Source of the DNA: Ruminococcus sp. AM22-13
Lineage (GTDB): Bacteria; Bacillota; Clostridia; Lachnospirales; Lachnospiraceae
Direction: 5' to 3'
Length of the DNA stretch: 53,536 nt
NCBI RefSeq assembly: GCF_003471165.1
Contig: NZ_QRIL01000028.1
Span: forward strand, 1 to 53,536
Position numbers and translations under genes: made by a program. This document shows, one piece after another, positions 36,972 through 46,369 of this stretch (position 1 is its first letter; the number at the start of each line of letters is the position of its first letter). A model generated the notes under the pieces. The model was not told the DNA's origin, ran no database searches, and saw nothing but the letters and a program-made list of their open reading frames with translations.

Positions 36972-38417
36972 TCACTTATTAAGGTTAATCTGCTTCGCCA
37001 TATACACTTCCATCACTGTCCCCTCGCCTTCTGTCGAGGAAATCTTCAGTCCATAACCAGGTCCATAATAAAGCTTGATTCTCTCCGAAACCGCAGCAAG
37101 TCCAAATCCCGCTCTCTCACCAGTGCGGATTGCCTCCTGTACTTCATGAAGACGCTCCGGCGTCATTCCCTGTCCATTATCTGTAACCCTGAGCATCATA
37201 TTATCCTCATCCAGGTCAAATCCCTCGATAAGAATCTTACCTTTTCCACGCTTATTCTTAATTCCATGATAAAGCGCATTCTCCGCAAGAGGCTGCAAAG
37301 TAAGCTTCGGTATCATAACACCATCCAGTTCCGGCGGAATATTAATCTCAAACTCCATAATATCCCTATATCTGGATTGTTGAATCTCCAGATAACTCAA
37401 TGTATGACGCTCTTCCTCAGACAACGGAATAATATCATTTCCCTTAGAAAGAGAAGTCCGAAAAAAAACAGACAGACTTGTGATCATATCCACCGCATCC
37501 TGCTGCATTCCCCCCTCTACCAGCCACACAATCGTATCCAGCGTATTATATAAGAAATGCGGATTCACCTGCGCCTGAAGCAGCTGCAGTTCTGTCAGAT
37601 GCTGCGCATCCTGCTCCTTGCGCACATTTTCCAGAAGCCCCTCGATTCTTCCCGCCATCTTTCTGGTACCTGCATCCAGTTCCTGAATCTCGACATAATC
37701 GGCTGGTACGGTATTAATTGTCTTATATTCCCCCTTTCCTACCTTCTTAATATTATAAAGAATCTCAGAAATCGGCTTGGTAATACTATAAGTCAGCCGG
37801 AAAGAACGCCGCAGCAGAATACAAGTCGTAACAAAAATTACTGCACACATCGTCAAAAGCGTCAGCCAGACATTTCCCGCAAGCTGTAACTCCACCTGCA
37901 CCAGCTGAGTTGCTTCCTGATAAATATAATTCTGCATCTCTTTCTCAAAAAGCGTCGTCAGAATTTCCGTATTATTCGCCATAAATTCCTGTCGTTGCTG
38001 ATAATCCTTGATATCAAGAAGCTGATTCATCCGCTTCTGAAGATTTTTCAGATAATTCGTCAGATATTTAAGAGAACGTAAACTCTCTTCTTTCTTTGTA
38101 GTTTTTTTCAGCTTTTCTACGGTATCGATTGCTCTCTTAACCTGCTCTGTCGGAAGCCCGTCTTTTCCCTTTCGTCCAATCGTCACATAGTAGATATCCA
38201 TATCTACCTCATCTTTAAAACTCATATCATTATTGGAATTCTTATAATTCGCATTATATTCCGCACTGACTGCCAGATTATTGGATAATTGATTATATTC
38301 ATTTGTATAATGCCAGAAAAAAAGAAGAAGCACTATGATCAGGATTGCCATAGGGATCATAGTGCTCAGAAGCATCCACTTCATCTTAGTTTCCAGCTTT
38401 TCCTGCTTTTGCCTCAT
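36972..38417 (-). CDS. Sensor histidine kinase, YesM/LytS family
   Basis: 481 residues. A first membrane helix (about 13-34) and a second (about 182-202) flank an extracellular sensor region of about 145 residues. Then comes a HAMP-like linker, coiled coil, the His_kinase motif QVNPHFLYNTLDTIVW with the phosphorylated His, and a HATPase_c domain with ENALYHGI, VTDNGQGM and GFGLAAVSERI. This type usually senses carbohydrates, often via an SBP. The gene starts three bases after the regulator gene and lies upstream of ytfQ, so it likely controls that operon. Confidence 0.92.
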   Translation of the reverse strand: MRQKQEKLETKMKWMLLSTMIPMAILIIVLLLFFWHYTNEYNQLSNNLAVSAEYNANYKNSNNDMSFKDEVDMDIYYVTIGRKGKDGLPTEQVKRAIDTVEKLKKTTKKEESLRSLKYLTNYLKNLQKRMNQLLDIKDYQQRQEFMANNTEILTTLFEKEMQNYIYQEATQLVQVELQLAGNVWLTLLTMCAVIFVTTCILLRRSFRLTYSITKPISEILYNIKKVGKGEYKTINTVPADYVEIQELDAGTRKMAGRIEGLLENVRKEQDAQHLTELQLLQAQVNPHFLYNTLDTIVWLVEGGMQQDAVDMITSLSVFFRTSLSKGNDIIPLSEEERHTLSYLEIQQSRYRDIMEFEINIPPELDGVMIPKLTLQPLAENALYHGIKNKRGKGKILIEGFDLDEDNMMLRVTDNGQGMTPERLHEVQEAIRTGERAGFGLAAVSERIKLYYGPGYGLKISSTEGEGTVMEVYMAKQINLNK

Positions 38418-38420
38418 GAA

Positions 38421-40067
38421 TCAGACTTCCCCTCTCGTTTTACGATATTCACTCGGAGTCATCTTCTGCGTCTTCTTAAAAAGATAACTGAAATAATGCG
38501 CATCCTTATATCCTACTTCTCCCGCAATCTCGCTCGAACGTTTCGCCGTGCAACGAAGCAATTCCTTCGCCTTACTCATACGCAGAGAAGTCAGATACTC
38601 AATAAAAGTCTGCCCCATATTCTGGCTGAACAACGCACTGAAATGATTCGCACTGACATTCGCCACATGCGCAACCTTATTCAGAGAAATCTCCTCATCC
38701 ATATAATGTCCGTCAATAAAATCCACCGCCTGCTTCAAAACATTCCGATTCTGATTACCGGCATTCTCATCCCGAATCGCAATTGCCCTCTTAAGAATAT
38801 CCTCCGCATAAGCAATAGACGCCTCCGTAGACTGACTGGTCTTCTCCACAATATCATCCGTCTCTTCCCTGGATAACTCCGTATCGTCATACCCCATCTT
38901 TTTCAAAAACGACAGCGCCGAAAAACGAATATTCAAAGCCACATAATTACGGAACACCAAAGACTCCATTGGCTCCTGCCCGATCGCATGGAAATAGTCA
39001 TGCACAAAACTGCTAACTTCCTCTTCCAGACCACTACTCAGAAATTTCTGCAGAATTTCAGGATTAAGCGCATTGACATTCACACTCTTTAACTGAACCG
39101 CCTCTGCCTTCGACGAATCTGCTGAATTTTCCCTTGCCTGTTCAAGCATATTATAATAAAGAATATGTCCATCATAAAGATAACGAAACGCATAAGCTCT
39201 CGTCGCAGTATGATAACTCTGCTTAATCTTACTCAGACGATCCGCCTCTTCCCCTACAGCAACAAACCAGTCCACATCCTTACTGGTTTCCTCCATAATC
39301 TTTTGAACCGCTTCCACACACTCTCTGGTGTTCGCCTCAATACTCTCTCTCTGCCCCTTAACAAGAATCGCATAACTAAACACCTGATGCCTGAAAAGCA
39401 TAGCCACCGGATGACTCAGAAAATAATTCTCAATCTTCTTATGAACCTCTGCCTCCCAATCCGAATACCCCTCCGACAAATTACTGCTGCTGTCAGAAAT
39501 ATCCGGGCTGAAAATCAAAATATTATAAGCCTCCGCCACAATATCCAGATTCAGACGATCCGCCCTCTGATAAACCTCCTCCAGATCCGAATCCGCCCTC
39601 ACCAGCGATTCAAAAAAATCCCTGCTCGCATTCCTTTCATACTCCTGCATCTCCAGACGAAACTTCTCATAATACTCCATCTGCGTCTTCTCATGCTCAT
39701 AACGGTTATGAATCTCCTGCAGACGCTCAATAAACGCATTCTTCGTAATCGGCTTCAAAAGATAATCCTCAACCCCGATACTAATCGCCTGCTTCGCATA
39801 ATTAAAATCATCATACCCGCTAAGAATCACAATCTTAATATTCGGCAGCTCCTTCTTCACCAACTTACAAAGCGTCAGCCCGTCCATAAACGGCATCTTA
39901 ATATCCGTAATCAAAAGATCCGGCTTACTCTTCAAAATCAAAGGCAACGCCATCTCCCCATCCGAAGCCTCCCCCGCAAGTTCAAACCCATACTGCTCCC
40001 AGGGAATCATCTTCTTAATCATCTCCCTGATCACAACCTCATCCTCTACCAAAAACGTCTTTAACAT
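38421..40067 (-). CDS. Response regulator with AraC-type DNA-binding domain
   Basis: 548 residues. N-terminal receiver domain (about 1-120) with acidic residues VEDEVV, phospho-acceptor Asp in DLLITDIKMPF, and K in LLKPITK. A long helical middle (about 125-430), then two helix-turn-helix units of the AraC type (about 440-545) with LNKVAHVANVSANHFSALFS and SSEIAGEVGYKDAHYFSYLFKK. It pairs with the kinase just downstream and probably activates ytfQRT-yjfF. Good spacing and overlap with the kinase gene. Confidence 0.93.
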   Translation of the reverse strand: MLKTFLVEDEVVIREMIKKMIPWEQYGFELAGEASDGEMALPLILKSKPDLLITDIKMPFMDGLTLCKLVKKELPNIKIVILSGYDDFNYAKQAISIGVEDYLLKPITKNAFIERLQEIHNRYEHEKTQMEYYEKFRLEMQEYERNASRDFFESLVRADSDLEEVYQRADRLNLDIVAEAYNILIFSPDISDSSSNLSEGYSDWEAEVHKKIENYFLSHPVAMLFRHQVFSYAILVKGQRESIEANTRECVEAVQKIMEETSKDVDWFVAVGEEADRLSKIKQSYHTATRAYAFRYLYDGHILYYNMLEQARENSADSSKAEAVQLKSVNVNALNPEILQKFLSSGLEEEVSSFVHDYFHAIGQEPMESLVFRNYVALNIRFSALSFLKKMGYDDTELSREETDDIVEKTSQSTEASIAYAEDILKRAIAIRDENAGNQNRNVLKQAVDFIDGHYMDEEISLNKVAHVANVSANHFSALFSQNMGQTFIEYLTSLRMSKAKELLRCTAKRSSEIAGEVGYKDAHYFSYLFKKTQKMTPSEYRKTRGEV

Positions 40068-40195
40068 CTAATCAAACTCCTCCTCAAAACTCACGCGCCC
40101 ATCTAATTCACTAAAATATGATAATGATATAACTTTAATACATGTTGCCCCATCAGGCAAGTTATTTTTCACCAATACGCCCCACCGCCACTTTT
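40068..40195. other. Gap upstream of the regulator
   Basis: No gene. The promoter of the regulator-kinase pair would lie here; there is a TATGATAATGATATAA-type AT-rich patch but no confident boxes. Confidence 0.35.
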
Positions 40196-40225
40196 CCCAC
40201 AGAGAGATGCTGCTTCGCGCGTCCC
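40196..40225 (+). repeat. Solo family-1 right end, exact 30-bp match
   Basis: CCCACAGAGAGATGCTGCTT followed by CGCGCGTCCC is identical over 30 bases to the right end of palindrome C (31862-31891). No left arm or core is present. It looks like a solo end. Confidence 0.85.
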
Positions 40226-40243
40226 CTTCCGAAAAAAGGCACA

Positions 40244-40288
40244 AAAAGCCTCTTGTCCAGACAGGGGGTGACCAGACAAGAGGCTTTT
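40244..40288 (-). terminator. Terminator of the radical SAM gene
   Basis: AAAAGCCTCTTGTC pairs with GACAAGAGGCTTTT in a 14-bp perfect stem with a loop of 17. TTTTTG follows on the minus strand. Confidence 0.9.
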
Positions 40289-40352
40289 CTACAGCTATAT
40301 AGTTATATTTCAGGTTAACGTTTTTTAATAAATAAGTTTACATCATACCCTT

Positions 40353-41696
40353 CTATTTGGTATGAAATAATTCCTCCGCCTTCGGTTTCCAATGCTCTGC
40401 ATAAGCATCACACTTCGCACAAAGATGCTCCACAGACTCCGGAGACTGCAAATCTGTAGACTTCGCACCGGATTCTTCAACCATCTTACGAAGCTTCTGC
40501 GGATTCTCAAGCATCGGGCATGGACGAAGCATATTTTCATTAAATGGCTGACCATCATGATATGCCATGAAAATCGGGCTCTTCAATGCTTCCAGCAGAG
40601 TATTTTCATAAATATTTGCATTAGAATAATGGATAAACACACATGGGTCTACATCACCATTCGCATTGATATGAAGGTAACGTCTTCCTCCTGCAATACA
40701 TCCGCCAACATACTGCGCATCATTCTGGAAATCCATGCTGAAGATTGCCTTTGTAGAACGATACTCTCTGATCTTGTGATACATCTTTTCACGCTGCTGC
40801 GGATTCGGCATTAACTCTACCACTGCATCATTACCTGTCGGCATGTAATGGAAGAACCATACAAACAGAGCGCCACAGTCAATTATATGGTCAAAATATT
40901 CCTCACTGCTTACACTGTCTACGTTTGCAGAAGTATAGCAAGTAGATACACCAAACGGAAGTTTATGTGATTTCAGAAGTTCCATCGCATGCATAACCTT
41001 CTGATATACACCATCTCCACGACGACCATCATTTGCTTCCTCAGAACCTTCCAGACTGATTGCCGGTACGAAGTTCTTCACACGAAGCATTTCCTGACAG
41101 AACTCTTCATCGATCAGAGTACCATTTGTAAAGGAAAGGAACTCACAATCCGGATATTTCTCACAGATACGGATTAGGTCTTTCTTACGAACCAGAGGTT
41201 CTCCACCTGTATATATGTACATATAAGTTCCGAGTTTTCTTCCCTGCTCTACGATAGAACAGATGGTATCAAAATCAAGATTCAGCTTGTGACCATATTC
41301 AGCTGCCCAGCATCCTGTGCAGTGCAGATTACAGGCACTTGTAGGGTCAAGCAAAATAGCCCACGGAACATTACAGTTGTTTGCCTCCGCCGTTTCCTCC
41401 TGTAATGCACTTCCCTTTAAGCTGGCATTGATAATAAAGTTTGTAAAGAACGCCTCACGTACACCCGGATCCAGATCATAAATTCTGAGAATCAGTTTAT
41501 ACCAGTTGCTGTTTTTGTCATGGATTGCATTACGGATCGCATTTCTCTGTGCCTCATACCAGCCATCCGGTACAAATTTGTCTACAAGTTCCATCAGTTT
41601 CGGTATATTTACTTCCGGGTCCTTCTCCAGATAACCCAGACCTGTCTTAACTGCTGCTGCAAGTGCAGCCTGTTTTGCTTTGTCCATTAATTTCAT
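40353..41696 (-). CDS. Radical SAM protein with C-terminal Cys cluster
   Basis: 447 residues. An unusual N-terminal helical region of about 110 residues precedes the radical SAM motif CNLHCTGC (C122, C126, C129), followed by YIYTGGEPLVRKKDL and AISLEGSEEANDGRRGDGVYQ. The C-terminal part has Cys in GGCIAGG, DPCVF, RPCPM and LCAKCDAY, a SPASM-like set for auxiliary Fe-S clusters. It may modify a peptide or another substrate, but no precursor is seen next to it. AAGGAGG precedes ATG 41696. HdeD-like and TetR genes are upstream on the same strand. Confidence 0.88.
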   Translation of the reverse strand: MKLMDKAKQAALAAAVKTGLGYLEKDPEVNIPKLMELVDKFVPDGWYEAQRNAIRNAIHDKNSNWYKLILRIYDLDPGVREAFFTNFIINASLKGSALQEETAEANNCNVPWAILLDPTSACNLHCTGCWAAEYGHKLNLDFDTICSIVEQGRKLGTYMYIYTGGEPLVRKKDLIRICEKYPDCEFLSFTNGTLIDEEFCQEMLRVKNFVPAISLEGSEEANDGRRGDGVYQKVMHAMELLKSHKLPFGVSTCYTSANVDSVSSEEYFDHIIDCGALFVWFFHYMPTGNDAVVELMPNPQQREKMYHKIREYRSTKAIFSMDFQNDAQYVGGCIAGGRRYLHINANGDVDPCVFIHYSNANIYENTLLEALKSPIFMAYHDGQPFNENMLRPCPMLENPQKLRKMVEESGAKSTDLQSPESVEHLCAKCDAYAEHWKPKAEELFHTK

Positions 41697-41767
41697 GTGA
41701 TTGCTCCTCCTTGTTGTAGTGTGATATATATAAACACCTGTGTATCAGGTATATTTTTATTATTTTA

Positions 41768-42349
41768 TCAATATTCATCCATATCTATGATATCCTGTTT
41801 CTGGTTTTTAATAATTTTTACAGTGTAAATCGCCACACAAAGATTCAGAATTCCCTCAAACAGAACCGAAACACCAACCAGGATCATCATGATCTCTGCT
41901 GCCTCAAACGGCCTTATCAAAAGTAAAAATCCCAGAACACCGGTCAGAATCGCTACCAGGAGAATCCTCCACCAGAGATTCAGCCCAAATTTCTTTGCAT
42001 CTATCGACATCTGAATTTTAAATAATGCATCCGCAAGGATCAGAAGTCCAAAGATTCCAAAAATCAGATTCACCACTACGTTCCTGCGTACTATAATAAT
42101 AATTCCTACTGCTGCCAGCAGCACTCCAAAGGCAAGATCAAACTGAAACGCCAGACAATAGATATCTCTGGAAAAATATCCCAGAATCTTTATCAATCCG
42201 TATACAATAAGCATAATCCCTACTGCTGTACAGAAAACTGCCATCGAACAATCCGGCCAGATAATCAGACAGGCACCCAGAACCATAAATAATACAGACA
42301 TAATAATATAACCATTCTTGGCTAATTTTAACTGCTTCAGTGCATCCAT
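41768..42349 (-). CDS. HdeD/DUF308 family membrane protein
   Basis: 193 residues with about six hydrophobic helices arranged as paired repeats: LVLGACLIIWPDCSMA, IMLIVYGLIKILGYF, LAFGVLLAAVGIIIIV, FGIFGLLILADALF, VLGFLLLIRPFEAAEIMM and GVSVLFEGILNLCVAIY. This repeat pattern fits the HdeD/DUF308 family, whose acid-stress role in E. coli cannot be assumed here. GGGAGG precedes ATG 42349. The 71-bp gap to the radical SAM gene has no terminator, so the two are probably co-transcribed. Confidence 0.85.
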   Translation of the reverse strand: MDALKQLKLAKNGYIIMSVLFMVLGACLIIWPDCSMAVFCTAVGIMLIVYGLIKILGYFSRDIYCLAFQFDLAFGVLLAAVGIIIIVRRNVVVNLIFGIFGLLILADALFKIQMSIDAKKFGLNLWWRILLVAILTGVLGFLLLIRPFEAAEIMMILVGVSVLFEGILNLCVAIYTVKIIKNQKQDIIDMDEY

Positions 42350-42466
42350 CCTATTGCTCCTCCCTTCTGAAATATACCCGAACCTGTGACTGTCAGGCTC
42401 TTGTTTTCATCTCTTTATGGCTGCTATTATAGCTGTGATTTTTTTAACAATAAATAGACAAAAAAA

Positions 42467-42495
42467 AGCCCATGTCCAAAAAACAGACATAAGCT
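42467..42495 (-). terminator. Terminator after the TetR gene
   Basis: Minus-strand AAGCTTATGTC pairs with GACATGGGCTT and is followed by a run of T. It lies in the gap between the TetR-type gene and the HdeD-like gene. Confidence 0.75.
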
Positions 42496-42530
42496 TAATT
42501 TTGTATAATATGAAAATTAAAGGAATTACC

Positions 42531-42573
42531 TATAACGCTTCTCTCAGATAATACATTTAAGAGAATTGCTATA
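42531..42573. repeat. TATAGCAATT-ended inverted repeat, copy 2
   Basis: TATAACGCTTCTCT at the left pairs with AGAGAATTGCTATA at the right, with mismatches in the outer part. The right arm (TATAGCAATTCTCT when reversed) matches the ends of the elements at 8478-8511 and 48108-48267. The core is only 15 bases. Confidence 0.55.
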
Positions 42574-42604
42574 ATAAATATCAGGAACAACAGGTATTTT
42601 CATA

Positions 42605-43162
42605 CTATTCTGATCTGTTCAATACCGCATGTAGCTCCGGGTGCTTTTCAAAAAGCCGGGAAGCCTGACGCATTTCTTCTCCAAAATCAGATTTCAGATT
42701 ATTATCCAGCCACTCCATCAGAAATCCCATAAACAGACACTTATAATATTGAATCAGAATCCGGATTTCTCCCTCATCAAGATCAAACTGATCTACATTT
42801 TTCCGAAAATATTCCATAATAATATAGTTGGAAATCTCATTCATATAAAAAAGAAACGTATCTTTTTTCACTGATCTGTAAACATTAAGCATAACCTTTC
42901 TGTTATTTCTCACCAGATCTGCCATTTCTTCCATACATTCCAGAATAGAGGCTCTGTCCTGTGGGTGTTCCAGAATCTCATCCCACTTCTTTTTCAAAAT
43001 AAACTCCACTACATCCGGAATATCCTTAAAATGATAATAAAAAGTATTTCTGTTTACACCACATCGTTCCACGATATCCTTCACCGTAATCTTAGACATG
43101 GGCTTTTCATCCAGCAATTCTGTAAAAGTCTTTGCAATAATTTCCTTTGTAAAACCTGACAT
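42605..43162 (-). CDS. TetR/AcrR family transcriptional regulator
   Basis: 185 residues. The N-terminal HTH domain reads KEIIAKTFTELLDEKPMSKITVKDIVERCGVNRNTFYYHFKD, a clear TetR DNA-binding region (about 5-48). The C-terminal domain (about 60-185) is helical and unassigned; it probably binds a ligand. GAGGAAAAG precedes ATG 43162. It lies upstream of the HdeD-like and radical SAM genes on the same strand, separated by a terminator, and may regulate them. Confidence 0.9.
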   Translation of the reverse strand: MSGFTKEIIAKTFTELLDEKPMSKITVKDIVERCGVNRNTFYYHFKDIPDVVEFILKKKWDEILEHPQDRASILECMEEMADLVRNNRKVMLNVYRSVKKDTFLFYMNEISNYIIMEYFRKNVDQFDLDEGEIRILIQYYKCLFMGFLMEWLDNNLKSDFGEEMRQASRLFEKHPELHAVLNRSE

Positions 43163-43359
43163 ATTATCTTTTCCTCATCACTCTTAACACTGTTCTAATC
43201 ATCAGTAACACTTTTCCTCTGAACAGCCCGCTCCGCATTAAAAAAGTCCACAGATAACCACTTTTATAAAGCAATTATCACTCATCTTTCGCAGGTTCTG
43301 AGTATTTTCATAATTATGCCATAAAGGATATAGTTTTGCAAGCGTTCCTAAAATTGGTC

Positions 43360-46125
43360 TTACCTATTCGGAATCAGCACAATTTCTTTAATTTCAAGAT
43401 TATCCGCACCATAATAAAATTTGATATAGTGATTATGACCAAATCCCATATTCAGGATGCGGCTTTCTTCTACCCATTTTCCATTGGTCCCCTGTACTGA
43501 AACAGTCATCTTATGAATATTATCCAAAAATACAGAAACTGGAAGCTGAGCCAGCTCACCAAGATCAGACTTCAACGTAAACTTCATTGTGAAATCACCC
43601 ATAAAATCATTGGTAACTGCCAGTACATCTGCATTCCCCTTCGCAGGATGCAATAACGCACCATCAATTACAATCTCCTGTGTCTGTGGATCACTCTCAA
43701 TATTCACCAGACTTCCGGCATCCACGTCATCCTCTTCTTTCGTATTCATAGCCTCCAGCTCCTCTTCACAGATTCTGTCTGCCAGAAGCAGAATAGACGG
43801 ACTCTTTAACAAAAATCCCAGAATATTTGCCGCATTTCTCTGCAATTCACCCAGAGTAATCTTTCCTGCATGAAGCATCTCCTCTACATCATCATTCTCA
43901 GGATTTGCCTTCGCATCACTTACTACCATATAAATATCATTCTGAGCCGCTACCATCGGTGCTTTCACCGGCACTTCAGCCTGATGTCCTTCGTAGTTGG
44001 ACTTCGCCCACCAGTCAGTCATCACAATACCATCAAAGCCCCATTCCTTACGAAGAATAGTCGTACACAAATCATAACTTCCAGCCGTCCAGAGCCCGTT
44101 CACGCTTCCATAAGTCGTCATCACAGAACGCGCACCGCCCTCTTTTACCGCAATCTCAAAACCTTTCAGATAAATCTCACGCAAAGCTCTCTCAGAGATC
44201 ACAGAGTCCGAAGTACTTCTTCCAACCTCCTGATTATTACCACAGAAATGCTTGATCGTACTTCCGATTCCAGACTTCGCCATAGCCTTCACCTGAGCTG
44301 CACAAATCCTGCCTGTAAGAATCGGATCCTCAGAAATATACTCAAAATTACGTCCGTTCAATGGATTTCTGTGAATATTCATACCCGGTCCAAGAAGAGA
44401 ATCAATCTTATTCAGACGAAGCTCCTTACCAGTCATCTCATACAATGCACCCACAAGCTCCACATTAAAAGTACAGCCAAGAGAAGTTCCATTCGGCAGT
44501 GAAAACGCCTTCGTACCACAATCCATACGAATACCGGACGGACCATCCGAACAACATCCAACCGGAATTCCAAGCGCAGTCAGGCCATCTGTCACTCCGC
44601 CAAAAGCAGCCGCCGTTCCCGCAGTAACCTTCGGGCTACACATACCCTCACCCCGGAACATCGCAATCAGACCCTCCTCACTAATCTGTGCAACAAACTC
44701 CTCCATGGAAACCTTCTTATCCAGCACATCCACCAGCTTATATCCCTTATCGCCTGTATAGACATAAGTTTCCGGCATCTCATTCGCCCTACGCTCCTGA
44801 GGATCAATCGTACGGACCGGCACATCCTCAGTCACTGCCTGATAAGTCCCATCCGGCAACAAAACAGCCTTCATTCTCTGAAACTTCTCAACCGGCGCAT
44901 AAGCCTCCTCAAGCTCCTCAATCACCCGGAACTCTTCCTCATAACATCCAACAGATACCGCACTTCTCACATCACTGCCGACAAAAATCTCATAAGTTCC
45001 CTCTTCCAGAACATAACAAGACTTATGCCCGGTCACACCACTGTCATCATAAGAAGCCATATCATACTTCGGAATAACAATACAAACCTCTTCCTGCTCT
45101 CCAGGCTCCAGCTCCTTCGTCTTTGCAAAACCAATCAGCTTTCTCGCCGGATTTCCAAGTTTCCCCTGCGGAACCCTCACATAAACCTGAACAACCTCTT
45201 TCCCCTTTAACTCACCGGTATTGGCAACCATTGCAGACACCGTAATCTCATCCCCGGTATTCTTAAGAACCTCCGCCTTCATCTCAAAAGTTGTATAAGA
45301 CAACCCATATCCAAACGGATAAAGCACCTTATCCCTCGCAAACGTCTCAAAATAACGATATCCGACATAAATATCTTCCTTATAATAATTCTTAAACGGA
45401 TCCCCGAAATTCTCAGTAGACGGATAATCCTTAATATCAGCAGCAATCGTATCCGTCAGCTTACCACACGCACAAACCTTACCAGTCAGCACATCAGCCA
45501 CACCATTTCCACCTTCCTGGCCACCCTGCCATACATACAGAACAGCCTGCGGACGATACTTCTCCACCCAGCTCATATCAATAATATTACCAACATTAAG
45601 CACAACAACTGTACGCTCACTCACCTCACAGACACGGCGGATCATATCCTCCTCCGTCTCCGTCAGACAATAACTGCCAGCCTTCGCATTGTTATCCTGA
45701 TCCTCACCCGCAGTTCTGCCAATAACAACCAGAGAAACATCATTCCTGCGCGCACAGTCAAGCATCTCCTCTGTCACATCCATCTCCTTCTGACACCAAG
45801 GCACATGTCCCCAGCCCTGACCTTCATCATAAGGATTCTCCATAATCCAATCCTCATAAATCTCCATCAGCTTCTCATCCAGATGAACCCCTTCACACTC
45901 CTTCAAAGCATCCAGAATCCCCACGACATACCTCGTATTCACCAAACCACCAGAGCCAAGCCCACTCTTATAATAATGAAACGCCATACGCCCAAAAACA
46001 GCAACCCTCTCCCCATCTCTCAACGGAAGCGCCTGCCCCTCATTCTCCAGCAACACACACCCCTCAGCCACAGCCTGTCTCGCCAATGCAGCATACTTCT
46101 CCAAATCCAGCTTATAACTATTCAT
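43360..46125 (-). CDS. Glycoside hydrolase family 3 (beta-glucosidase type), permuted domain order
   Basis: 921 residues. The order of domains is inverted relative to most GH3 enzymes. The alpha/beta sandwich domain comes first (about 1-250, with the acid/base-type GRTAGEDQDN near E141), then an FnIII-like domain (about 270-400), then the TIM-barrel domain (about 480-760) with KHFCGNNQEVGR and the nucleophile Asp 704 in VMTDWWAKSN. A C-terminal beta-rich domain follows. No signal peptide, so it is probably cytoplasmic and cleaves imported glycosides. ATG 46125 follows AAAGGAA. The same arrangement is known in ruminal GH3 beta-glucosidases. Confidence 0.93.
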   Translation of the reverse strand: MNSYKLDLEKYAALARQAVAEGCVLLENEGQALPLRDGERVAVFGRMAFHYYKSGLGSGGLVNTRYVVGILDALKECEGVHLDEKLMEIYEDWIMENPYDEGQGWGHVPWCQKEMDVTEEMLDCARRNDVSLVVIGRTAGEDQDNNAKAGSYCLTETEEDMIRRVCEVSERTVVVLNVGNIIDMSWVEKYRPQAVLYVWQGGQEGGNGVADVLTGKVCACGKLTDTIAADIKDYPSTENFGDPFKNYYKEDIYVGYRYFETFARDKVLYPFGYGLSYTTFEMKAEVLKNTGDEITVSAMVANTGELKGKEVVQVYVRVPQGKLGNPARKLIGFAKTKELEPGEQEEVCIVIPKYDMASYDDSGVTGHKSCYVLEEGTYEIFVGSDVRSAVSVGCYEEEFRVIEELEEAYAPVEKFQRMKAVLLPDGTYQAVTEDVPVRTIDPQERRANEMPETYVYTGDKGYKLVDVLDKKVSMEEFVAQISEEGLIAMFRGEGMCSPKVTAGTAAAFGGVTDGLTALGIPVGCCSDGPSGIRMDCGTKAFSLPNGTSLGCTFNVELVGALYEMTGKELRLNKIDSLLGPGMNIHRNPLNGRNFEYISEDPILTGRICAAQVKAMAKSGIGSTIKHFCGNNQEVGRSTSDSVISERALREIYLKGFEIAVKEGGARSVMTTYGSVNGLWTAGSYDLCTTILRKEWGFDGIVMTDWWAKSNYEGHQAEVPVKAPMVAAQNDIYMVVSDAKANPENDDVEEMLHAGKITLGELQRNAANILGFLLKSPSILLLADRICEEELEAMNTKEEDDVDAGSLVNIESDPQTQEIVIDGALLHPAKGNADVLAVTNDFMGDFTMKFTLKSDLGELAQLPVSVFLDNIHKMTVSVQGTNGKWVEESRILNMGFGHNHYIKFYYGADNLEIKEIVLIPNR

Positions 46126-46301
46126 AATATCTATTTCCTTTCTCCACAAAAGCCATCACACACACCCTTGTACAACCTCAACCACTGCAATGGCATTCCC
46201 AATGACCTTTCAAAATATTTACCATTTCCCATCTTATCAGAAAACCCTCCCATTGGAAACACCAAATATTTACAGAAAAATAACCCACCAACCAAAAAAG
46301 A

Positions 46302-46333
46302 ATGTTACCTACCACCCTTAAAGCAAGTAACAT
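46302..46333 (-). terminator. Terminator of the phosphate kinase gene
   Basis: ATGTTAC/GTAACAT seven-bp stem with a run TTCTTTTTT on the minus strand, 36 bp past the kinase stop. Confidence 0.65.
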
Positions 46334-46369
46334 CCTCTATTCAAAAAAACTACCACAACCAGTTCCCAA

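Noticed and set aside
39165..40064. A 299-codon plus-strand frame opposite the response regulator
   Set aside because: It is antisense to a clear REC-AraC gene, rich in Ile, Leu, Arg, Asn and His as expected from the codon bias of the opposite strand, and has no ribosome-binding site.
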